From positions 561,327 to 625,326 of the forward strand of contig KB722742.1 of the NCBI GenBank assembly GCA_000349905.1: DNA of 64,000 nt, in the 5' to 3' direction. Below are positions 23,602 to 33,120 of the stretch, piece after piece. The stretch comes from Volvariella volvacea V23 (Eukaryota; Basidiomycota; Agaricomycetes; Agaricales; Pluteaceae). The notes beneath the pieces were generated by a model, which was not told the origin of the DNA, searched no databases, and saw only the letters and a program-made list of their open reading frames with translations. Within the stretch, counting starts at the first letter, position 1. The number at the start of each line of letters is the position of its first letter. A program made the translations under genes and the position numbers.

Positions 23602-25161
23602 ATGAAGTCATTCGTACTTGGTCTTTCCCTCGCCAGTGCCGCAGCGGCCCAAATCGTCAATGGTTTCTCTATGGTCCAGGCAGATCCCACGCCTGTACTT
23701 AATAATGGCGGCTCCGGCGGCGCACCCTCGCACCCCACTCCAGCGCCCGATTTCTATCAGGAGATGCCATATGATGCGTATCAGAACGGTGGATACAGGA
23801 GCTTGGATTGCGGCTACGGCTACCAAAAGCAGCCTGATGGCTCTTGCGTACCTCTCGCTTGGGTCGGTGTTCTTTCGCCTGGATTGTCCGAAGATGAGGC
23901 TGATTTGCTCGCGATAGTATACCCCCTCCCTACACGGCTGTTATGCAACAACTATCATCAACAAGTAAGTCCAGTGTCGTTGTCTATTTTTGCACCTTTA
24001 TTGATGGTTGCGGGCATAGCATTGGTGGAGGTCATTGTGGTTACGACAATGCTTATACCGTGACAACCACCCAACACGTCACTCAGGTAAGGTTGTAGCG
24101 CAAAGATGTAGTGCCAATGCTAATTATCACATAGACCTATACTCAAGTTGTCCCCACCACTGTGACAGTCACAGAAACCCAGACAAAGACCGATATCGAG
24201 ATGGTCACCCACACTCAAGTTGTGACCTCAGTCTATGTCCAACCGACCACTCGTGTATGGGTTTCAACAGAGACTATTGACCGCACTTCTATCAAGGAGC
24301 ACACTCTTACCGCCACCGAAACGCAGACATTAACCGCCATCTATACCACCACGGATACCCTGACCAACACCGCTACCGAGACCGTCCGCGAGACTCAAAC
24401 CAACTTCGTAACCAGGACCGAGGTCGAGACTATTGTACAACCCACTACCTATACCAGCGTTTGGGTCAGCACCCAGGTCATTGATAATGTCTGTTCATCA
24501 CTGCTTTTCACTGTTTCGAGTACAAGCTAACAGTTTTATAGACCAAGACTCTCCTCGAGACCAGGACTGCTACCGTCACTGATCAAGTTACATCTATCCA
24601 GACGTCTACTAAGACTGAGACCGAGACTGCCCACGTTACTGTTACCGCCATCAGCACAGTGGTGGAGCCCACAACCTACACTTCCATCTGGGTTTCTACC
24701 TCCGTTCGCGACAACGTGAGTATATCTTCATACCCTATTTATTGCACCAGCTAATCAAACCGCATCAGACTGAGACGATCTACAACACCGTCACCTCCAC
24801 TGTGGTAGAGAACCAGACTCACCTCTTGACGACCACCTACCTCTCTACCGCCACCGCAACAGCCACCGAGACAGCCACTGCCACTGAGACCGTTCACGTC
24901 GTCCAGACTGGCCTCGTTGAGTGCTTGGGCAGGGTAAGTTTGCTTTATGCTCATTCTTAAATGGTTCGTCTAAACATGCCCCAGTGCAAGTCCCAATGGA
25001 CCCTCCATCCCGGTAACAACAACAACTGGAACACCTATGCTAACCAACACACCACCACTCCCGAATGGAGCCAACCAACTGCCAGCGCTGGCTGGGACTC
25101 TTACGGTTCCTATGGTTCCAGCGGCTCCAACGCAGGATCTTACGGTGGCTCCAGCTACTAA
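23602..25161 (+). CDS. Secreted threonine-rich repeat protein, probably cell-wall associated
   Basis: The start MKSFVLGLSLASAAAAQ is a signal peptide. A short N-terminal region rich in G, P, Y and Cys follows. The central part is a Thr/Val-rich sequence built of degenerate repeats such as TVTETQT, TATETVRETQT and TATATETATATET. Three longer units share one pattern: VQPTTRVWVSTETIDR, VQPTTYTSVWVSTQVIDN and VEPTTYTSIWVSTSVRDN. Two of these end exactly at exon borders, so repeat and exon units coincide. The C-terminus, after a Cys pair (ECLGRCKSQW), is N/G/S/Y-rich and ends GSYGGSSY without a clear GPI-anchor signal. High Thr content predicts heavy O-mannosylation. Similar architectures occur among fungal wall and adhesin-like proteins, but no named family is assigned. 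Confidence 0.75.
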
Positions 25162-25508
25162 ACGAGCAGTCCTTTTTGCTTTCTTCGGGGGTTTATCTTA
25201 GTCACGTCTCATTAACGCTGGTTTAGAAATGCATTTTGACACCATGGACTGTTTTTTTGCTTGCACATGGACAGATCAAGTACTTACTGATTTCATACGG
25301 CTGATTAATACTTCTACCCAGAGTAGTCATCTTCCTGTACAAGATTAGGGTCATCTTGTGCTATAGTACTCAATGCGATACTTGAGGAATACAAAATTGT
25401 TTGGCAGTAACGTGCAATTCTTTGCGATGATGACGAATTGATATGACCAAGAAGGGGTATTTGAGAGATTGATTCGGGTGGCCGTCTCCAACAATCGATT
25501 GACCCACT

Positions 25509-26092
25509 ATGCCCCTTCGTACTATTAGTGAACCCGATCCCACCTCCCTGACCCAGGTACCAGAAGAATATCTGATATTCTTCTCGTCCATTGTGGATGG
25601 AAAACTCTGGTGTCCTGTATGTACATTGTTCACAAGTCTCATGCGGCGGTGCCTTGTCTCATGGTCATTCTCTCGCCAGGATTGTGTTGCTGTTGATCGA
25701 ACAATACAAAACGTATTCAGCCCCGATGATGGCCCCTCGGGGCTGATTGTGTACGTTGGGGACCGACCAACGTAAGTGTATCTATGGACCTCCATGGCTA
25801 TGCTCTCTGTGTCTGACTCTTGGTAACCTGGATCCTATCAACCCCCGGTTTGCCTCGTGTTGATGACAACGTCAAAGATGGAAGTCGCCTACCAACAAGT
25901 ATCGCAGCGATCTTTGGAATGTCCAGTCCGTTCCTACAGTGATCAAAATTAAGGATGTGCGTATGCGTTAATGTGCTTTACGGCTGTAGTTCTAACAAGG
26001 AGTGGGCGGTGAAACGCTGATAGGGTAAAGAGGTTGGTCGACGTGTTGATGTAGCAGAGATTAATGGGGACCTCCAAAGTCTTCTTGGCTGA
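25509..26092 (+). CDS. TXNDC17-like thioredoxin-domain protein (DUF953)
   Basis: Four exons give a protein of about 110 residues starting MPLRTISEPDPTSL. The sequence EEYLIFFSSIVDGKLWCP joins DCVAVDRTI across an intron, forming the WCPDC active site characteristic of TXNDC17/TRP14 rather than the WCGPC of classical thioredoxin. The protein continues WKSPTNKYRSDLWNVQSVPT with the conserved cis-proline context, then VIKIKDGKEVGRRVD, and ends at TGA 26090-26092. Members are cytosolic disulfide reductases that reduce cystine and nitrosylated proteins with NADPH from thioredoxin reductase. Length matches the family. Confidence 0.85.
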
Positions 26093-26273
26093 AGCGTTAC
26101 TGGAGATATCAAATGATGCAGGCGCATCGTAGTCAAATACACCGTTTACCATTCGTTCGGGCACGATCTAGAGCCAGTTGCAGTGTGGAGCGGAGAGAAC
26201 TCTCGTTCTGAATAGAGATTTAACAGATTTAATGCATCCAAATTTCAGTCAAAAATTCTACGTTTGAAACGTG

Positions 26274-28491
26274 CTATGCATCTCTATTGAAGTCTCCACT
26301 TCTCCCACCCGCCTTATGGATAACCATTATCTGACCTATTTCCATCTCCTTACCGGCGATAGCCTTCAGCATATCCCATACCGTTAAAAGTCCCACAGAC
26401 ACCGCCGTCAGAGCTTCCATCTCAACACCGGTCTTTCCTTCACATGTTACGGTCGCTTTGCAAAGGATACTGTACCGCATTCCTTGTCGATTTTCTTCCT
26501 CTATCATTTCAGGTGTCAAAGTCACACTGACGTTAGAAAGGGCTAGTGGGTGGCAGAGCGGAATAAGGTCAGATGTTTTCTTGGCTCCCATGATTCCGGC
26601 CAGCTGGGAAATGGTTAATACGTCTCCCTTCCTTTGGGTTTTCGCAATCATTTTCTCCTGGGATGAACGCTGAGCGCCGTCCTGTTGCTCGACGGAGATA
26701 GGATATGAGGCGTGCAACAAATCATAAGCAATTTTTGGAATTGTAATGCGACCTTGTGCTGTGGCCGTTCTCTTTGTCACATTCTTGTCTGCCACATCGA
26801 CCATAGAGGCTCGTCCATGCTCGTCTAGATGACTGAGCTGTGATCTATCAGAGAAGACAGGTGATCGCGTGGAAAGACAGCAGGCATGCACGGTAGCTGG
26901 TCGAGAGAGACCAAGGGGGAGATGTGTCCTAGCCGCGCGGGGTGGCCGTCTAATATTGGTGAAGGCGTGCCCCCGACCTGCGAAAAACATATTACTCTTT
27001 AAGTACACGAGCGAAACGGTGGGTAGTATATCTACACAGTGGAAGGAACACTCAACCGCCAATCAAAATCATAGGTCGATTTGTTACAACGTCAATGTCC
27101 TCCATTCCTGCGTGCTTCGCTTTCTTGCCAAATACAGCGCTCGCGATCGTGTCAAGGAGCTGCGAGTCCGATGCACCTTCACGAAGTTTGTCGCGGAGCG
27201 ATAATTCTTTCGCATCGAACAAACAAACCTACTAATGATGAGATCTAAAATAATAACAAGGTAGACGGACATAAAACTCACTTTAATTTGTCCATCAGCA
27301 GTTATGCGTAGGCGATTGCACGTCCCACAGAAATGATCTGACATGCTACTGATAAAACCGAAACTGCCACGGTACCCTGGTATCCGCCATGAACGGGCTG
27401 TGTCGTTGGGTTCATCCAAAGCTGGTGTCGCAGTTGGGTGACGTGCGGTTATGCGTTCGAGTAATTCCGATGAAGGTATCATCTTGGTTTTATCCCACTT
27501 GTTTCCTGCATTTGCTTCAGAAAAGCAGGGGCCGGAGCTAGGAATTCGGACTGACCTGTGAAAGGCATAAATTCAATAAAGCGAACGGAAAGATCGTCGT
27601 TCTTTGTTAGCTCGATAAAGTCAAGGATTTCCATGTCATTGAGGCCTTTAACCACCACGACATTGAGTTTGACGGACTCTAATGAAGAGGCCAACGCGGC
27701 TTCAAGTGTCGACAGGACGGCCTTGTGGCCACTGCGTCGTGTTATAATTTCGAACTTGAACGGGTCGAGGGTATCCAGACTACAACGGTCAAAGCGCGAG
27801 CACCGGAAACATATCACTCCCTACTTACCTTAAATTTAGGTGTGTTAAACCATTCTCGACGAGCTCAGGCAGGCGCCGGTGCAGTGCTATACCATTGCTA
27901 GTCATTCCAATCGAACGAAGACCAAATTTTCTTAGTTCATTTATCTCCTCTACCCAACTTAGTTTATAAGCTGCGGGAAAAAGTACGTGGCACTCACTTA
28001 TTATATCTGCAATCCCTTTGCGTACTGTTGGCTCCCCGCCAGTGAGACGAATCTTAGTAACACCACTCTTTACGAACAACGTAGCCAGTCGAACGACTTC
28101 GTCGTTTGTTAAAAGCTTCCCTTGTGGTGAAAGTTCTACACCTTCCTCGGGCATACAATAGAAGCCTGAACAAAAATTAGGGCATTTGCGGGGAAAGCAA
28201 GGACAGAACGGACATCGTAGGTTGCACCTCTCGGTGAGAGAGATTCGGAGGTAATTGTGACGGCGATTGAAAGAATCAATAAGTGCAGGAGAGAATGGTC
28301 GTACAGAGTCTATCTGAGCAATCTTGGCCTGTATAATGATGTCAATGGGCTAATTGCTCAAGCACAAATCCTCTGATCGGCACCTTAGCTCTCTCTACCG
28401 GCGAGGCGTGTTTTACCGCGACATTCGAAACACGACGACTCTGCAACGACAGAACTGCTCGTATGTGACGGTGAAGACGAAGAGAAGACAT
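26274..28491 (-). CDS. Molybdenum cofactor gene: MoaA (GTP 3',8-cyclase) fused to MoaC (MOCS1/cnxABC homologue)
   Basis: The first part is a radical-SAM MoaA enzyme. After an Arg-rich mitochondrial-type leader ([17 protein letters not shown]), splicing gives [20 protein letters not shown] with the CxxxCxxC cluster motif, then [15 protein letters not shown]. Its C-terminal cluster lies in [15 protein letters not shown], with the third Cys 13 residues downstream in VCLFDAKE. It ends MILIGG followed directly by TGA at 27054-27052. The second part is MoaC (cyclic pyranopterin monophosphate synthase): [43 protein letters not shown] and a C-terminal [14 protein letters not shown] pair at 27056 and 26978 would remove the stop and join both parts in frame. 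Together they convert GTP to cyclic pyranopterin monophosphate in the mitochondrion. Divergent from proteasome beta-3. Confidence 0.92.
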
Positions 28492-28684
28492 GTGTTGGAT
28501 TGCAATCAAGGAGTAGAACCCATCGGGAGTTGTTGCACTGAACCTTGGTCAGCCTGTCATGATCTCACTACCCCAAGCGTGATGTGACAACAGATGTGAC
28601 ATCGACGCGTCACTGAGATTACAAGATGGACTTGGAATTCCAATCGACGCGTAATAGATTCTTCACCATATCCATCTGCTCACC
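28492..28684. promoter_or_regulatory. Bidirectional promoter region MOCS1/proteasome beta-3 with repeated ACGCGT boxes
   Basis: This 193-base region separates two divergent start codons. It contains the decamer ATCGACGCGT twice in the same orientation, at 28601-28610 and 28643-28652. It also holds GATGTGAC twice, at 28581-28588 and 28593-28600. ACGCGT is the MluI cell-cycle box in other fungi; function here is unknown. Confidence 0.5.
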
Positions 28685-29513
28685 ATGGTCAGTAACTTGT
28701 CTTAACCTACCATGAACTCGCTCACACAAAGCTCTAGTCGATTATGAGTTTGAACGGTGGCTCCGTCATAGCCATGAAGGGAAAGGATTGCGTTGCAATC
28801 GCTTCTGACTTGCGCTTGGGGAACCAGGCCCTAAGCATAGCAACAGACTTCCAGAGAGTAAGTGTCGCCTCTTAATTGTAGACATACCTTGAACCGTACC
28901 ATCCTAGATATTTCCCGTCACCAATCGCATTTATCTTGGATTGCCTGGGCTGGCCACAGACGTAACCACACTGTACGACTTCGTGGTCATCCCCTTGTCA
29001 CGTACTCATGTTGTTTATCGTCAGGCGAGAGCGCTTCCGATATCGGGTAAACATGTATACCATCAAAGAGGAGAGAGAGATTGAACCAGAAACCTTTGCA
29101 CGACTCGTATCGTCAACGCTTTATGAGCATAGGTTCGGCCCATACTTCATTGAACCCGTGATCGCAGGATTGCAGAAGGCGCCAACCGGAGAGTTAAAAC
29201 CGTTTATCGCTGCAATGGACTTGATCGGTTGTTTGAACTTTGCCAAAGACTTCGTTGTCGCGGGCACTGCAAGCTCAAAGTTGTATGGTGTGGCGGAAGG
29301 GTTATGGGAACCAGATTTGGAGCCAGAGGACCTATTCGAAACGATCTCGCAAACACTGCTGAATGCAGTTGATAGAGATGCGTTTTCGGGTTGGGGATGT
29401 GTTGTGCATGTACTGTGAGTAGAGCATTCATCTCAAATAACCAGTGACCAACCCACAGGGCCAGTACGAAAGACAAAATTATTACTCGTACGTTGAAGGG
29501 AAGAATGGATTAG
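28685..29513 (+). CDS. PUP3: 20S proteasome subunit beta-3 (Pup3/PSMB3)
   Basis: The mature sequence starts [20 protein letters not shown] and continues [94 protein letters not shown] and [10 protein letters not shown]. These blocks match PSMB3 throughout. Beta-3 is a non-catalytic subunit of the 20S core and lacks the N-terminal Thr nucleophile, as seen here. The family start M-S-I-M-S requires ATG 28685-28687 to be followed at once by a 50-nt intron (28688-28737), so exon 1 codes for a single residue. If translation began at the internal ATG (28744), the first three residues would be lost. Total length is about 205 residues, as expected. Confidence 0.93.
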
Positions 29514-29576
29514 TTACTCGCTTCTTTATGTATAACACAACATGTCATTAAGCTTCGCATCATAATTTGTACACCG

Positions 29577-31406
29577 ATGGCTTCTCTACCCTTAACTGCC
29601 AGGTCGTATATATTCCTCGCGGTTAGTATTGCTGGTCTTGCCGTTTTCTATGGCTGGATTTCCTCCGATGTGCCCATCAACCCACCTACAGTGAATCGCC
29701 CACCACCTGTCTCGTCCTTACCGGTCACCTTCCAAACGAAGACAAATGCACTCGAACGGCAACAATTTGAACGCGTGCTCTCACCTCCACCACCTCGTGG
29801 TGCAACGCCAGACACTACAGCCGTGATTTTGAACTGGTCGCGCCTTCCAAATGTCATCTACATCGCTTCTCTCTTATGCGAGCCAGGGCTTGACCATATC
29901 ATTCGGACTGTCGTGATTTGGAATAATAATCCTCACAAACTCTCTTACAAGGTATGCTACACTCTATTTTTGAAAGAACGCTCATTGGGAGCTAGGAAGC
30001 ACTTCGTTCGGACAGGATGTCCCAAACATAAACTCAAGATCCATAACTCGCCACAGAACATTTACTTCCAAGCCCGCTTCATAGCGTGTGCACAAGCTGA
30101 TACACCATATTGCTTCATTCAGGTGAGGCTTAAATGCTTAGGATTTATCTAGTGGCAGTCGCTAACTTACACGGCAGGATGATGATTACGTTGTGTGGCC
30201 CGAAGTACTTCAAACGTTGCATACCAAAACCATTGAACAATCAAGTCCCGGGATACACTTATTGCCCCCTCATGAGAGATTTTCCAGTGATCTTCGTAGG
30301 CTATGGGTCAGCGACACTATCCATACTTCATTCGCATGGCTGGGGCATGGTGCTATGATTCCCCGGAACCGCGTGGTGGAATTCCTAGCACTCCTCGGGC
30401 AATTAAACTTCACTGAGGAGCAAATGAGAATGGCGGATAATTATTACACGATCCTCAGCAATACTATTGTCGAGACCTGGTTTGATCAAGGCTATGAGCT
30501 AGGTGGCGGTCAGCCATTTACAGTTGGGGTGGAGGGCGATGAACGCAATAACAGGCACACCGTAGGTTTGTCCCTATGGTTGCTGGCCCCACATTGATAA
30601 CGAGGGCATTAGCATATGGCAGTGGAAATTCTGGATTCTATGTTCAGCGAACCTTTGCCCCCAAGACTTCCCTACACCAAGTTTACAGAGGACAGCGCGG
30701 ACAATACCAGAAGCATTTCTCGAGCTCCTTGCCTCAGTGCACCCTGCTTGCTTGAAACTTCAATTTCCCTCTTTCCAAAGGCACTTGATCAAACTGCTGC
30801 TGCAGCGGACAGACTTCTTGCCCGAGCAACTGCTAATCAGGAGCTCTTAGGAGAAGAAAGCTTCTCCCACTATGTCTCATACTCGCCGTCTCGAGCTGTG
30901 GATGGCAACCCGGAAACTGCATTCTGCAGCCCTGTAGGTTGGTACCGATATTTGGACTTATCGCCCGTCGCTGAGTTCTTGTGGCTAGGAGCCATAGCCG
31001 GAGACTATGTGGGTTTGGACATGCTCAGAACAATCGGGTCCGACTGGGAATCGGTTTACTTGGTCCTTCTCGTGGATGATTACACCGTGGATCTCCTTCG
31101 TAAATCAATCTACGAGGTATCTGATGGTGAAACGTGGGTAAGTGGACGTCGCTTGTAGTCGATCTGCCGTACCTGAAGAAGATGGTCCCGCTATTGAAGG
31201 CTGATGCGAATGCCGAACCGCAATGTGTAAATACGCATACTGGCCCAGAATTCGGCAGGGAGTTGTGGGAGTGCAGTATCAGGGTACTACCAGCAAGCGC
31301 TATCGCAGGTGCTCGGTACTTCCGCGTCAGCATCGGTCATGAAATTAGCGAGGACGCGCCGCGGTGGTGCATTCACGAAATGTGGCTCAAGGGTATTCGG
31401 GAATGA
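29577..31406 (+). CDS. Type II membrane glycosyltransferase (GT64/exostosin-like), C-terminal discoidin-like region
   Basis: The N-terminus has a short cytosolic stretch, one transmembrane helix (YIFLAVSIAGLAVFYGW) and a Pro-rich stem, the layout of Golgi glycosyltransferases. The catalytic part reads DTTAVILNWSRLPNVIYI, GLDHIIRTVVIWNN, then IHNSPQNIYFQARFIAC. An intron before the metal-binding DDDYVVWPEVL follows. It then continues HTSFAWLGHGAMIPR and DNYYTILSNTIVETWFDQ. This matches the GT-A fold with a DDD motif seen in the GT64 exostosin family and its fungal relatives. The C-terminal part contains SRAVDGNPETAFCSPVGW and later EISEDAPRWCIHEMWL, reminiscent of an F5/8 type C (discoidin-like) domain. 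Donor and acceptor sugars are unknown. One intron after LSYK must end at HFVRTG to keep frame. Confidence 0.75.
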
Positions 31407-31650
31407 GAAAATGAGGGGTCGAAAAACCGGGTTGTACGTGGGTTTGGTGTAGATAGACGGAGTAGTAGACAGTATGGGTTCTGAAGAGACAGCATTGCCG
31501 TCAGTCGGCTTTAGATTGACCCTACCCCGCTTACATCATTACGAGGTAGACCTGACCCGCATTGTGCCCGCTGGGACCGTAGCTTTCCATCCTTTCGACT
31601 CTCGCCGACTCGTGCACTCTTCGCATTTCTTACGTCTCGCGTTTCCGGCC

Positions 31651-32839
31651 ATGCACTGCGGTGGAATAGCTCGTAATATTGCCAGCGCAGCCACAAGATC
31701 AACGGCAAGACGATCAATCTCTGTTCAGGTATTTCGCAGGCTCGTGTCCACTAGCCACGACGCACGTTCATCTCGCGATGCTCAACAGTCTTTGCTGCAT
31801 GGCTCTCCTGAAGCCAAGAAAGCTGGAGAGCAAGACATTTTGCAACACTCCAAGTTGGTGGGACGAGGCAAGTACATCCATGGCTTCGAGAGTAAGTGAA
31901 AGGTGCCACGGGTGGGAGACTGGTTGAGAATGCGTCTCCATTAGCACACCACGTCAAGGCGGATAAGGTGGAGGAGTACAAACGCGCCGCGTAAGTGCCG
32001 TTCCAGACGTTCAATCAGCGCCTGGTCATTGATATGCTTGTCTTCAGGGAGTGCTATTATACTGGCATCAAAGATGATCCAGAGCTAAAGGTCAAGCTCA
32101 CAGGGAGCTGGGAAACTGTGGTTGGTGAACAAGATACATTCTTTCATATCTTGGAATACGAGAATTTTGGTGGTTTCGACAAAACTACCGAAAAAGTCAG
32201 GTCGTCAGAGGTAACGATTTTGGTTTAACTGTCCTGGTCGAGCCCACGTCTTATGAGTCACAGCACTACGAGAACTACAAGGCCATGCTCCCTTATATTG
32301 ACAGGAGATCACTGCAACTAAACCAAGAGTTTGCATTCCTGCCGTCCTCGCCGCCCCACTCTGAAGGCGGCATCTTTGAGTTGAGGACGTACGACTTGAA
32401 GCCAGGCACGCTTCTTGAATGGGAGAATGCCTGGTGAGTGGACACGACTCTGATCTGCTCCTGCGATTAGTGCTTAAACCCGTCAACCCAGGCGCAAGGG
32501 CATTGAAGCACGCAAGAAATACGTCTCCCCCGTTGGGGCTTGGTTCTCGCAGGTTGGGCGATTGCACCAGGTGCACCACATGTGGCAATATCCGTGCGCA
32601 GCAGCTATTCTACCTGTCGTAAATATGGCGGACTAACCAGCGACACAGGAGCCTCGAGCGAAGAAGAGAGATCCGGGAGCAGGCTTGGCAAGTCGACGGG
32701 TGGGCAGCAACGGTCTCAAAGGTAATGTGGATGCTAGCTCGCAGCAGAGCGGAAGTTGACAGATGGATAGACCTCGCAGCTGACAAACTCTATGGACTCT
32801 TACATTCTTACGCCGTTGTCGTTTAGCCCCCTGAAGTAA
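31651..32839 (+). CDS. NIPSNAP-family mitochondrial protein
   Basis: ATG 31651 opens an Arg/Ser-rich leader (MHCGGIARNIASAATRS, then RRSISVQVFRRL) typical of mitochondrial import. The first NIPSNAP-like ferredoxin-fold domain includes VKADKVEEYKRAAECYY, VVGEQDTFFHILEYENFGG and FAFLPSSPP. The second starts GIFELRTYDLKPGTLLEWEN and continues GAWFSQVGRLHQVHHMWQYP, SLERRREIREQAWQVDGW, then SYILTPLSFSPLK before TAA at 32837-32839. The HHMWQYP and AWQVDGW motifs are diagnostic. Splicing of the last three exons shifts frame relative to naive translation; the acceptor just before ACCTCGCAG restores the normal C-terminus. NIPSNAPs are mitochondrial matrix or outer-membrane-associated proteins linked in animals to mitophagy; their enzymatic role is unclear. 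An in-frame ATG at 31474 exists but adds non-conserved sequence. Confidence 0.88.
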
Positions 32840-33120
32840 AGAGTTGGTTGTATATACCCAGCGTGGCAAAATAGTGATTCGGCGTGTATGACCGAGTGCT
32901 GTGAGGGTAAAGGGTCGAGGAGGAGAGGGACGATGTGATGCAAAGATCAAATAGAGGATGTGGAAGCCCGATCCGCTTAGCGCTGGGGCAGGCTGAGCGG
33001 CATCGCACTGAGTGCTCACGTGTTCGTCACGTCTGCCCGCGATTGAATTGGTTGTGTCATGTCTCGTATAAATTCCGTTTCTGCTCTTCTGTCCTGATCC
33101 CTCTCGTCCCCCGTGAAAAC

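Noticed and set aside
24160..24960. Thr-rich repeats as a tandem DNA repeat or satellite
   Set aside because: The repetition is in the encoded protein with normal codon variation and introns; it belongs to a secreted protein gene.
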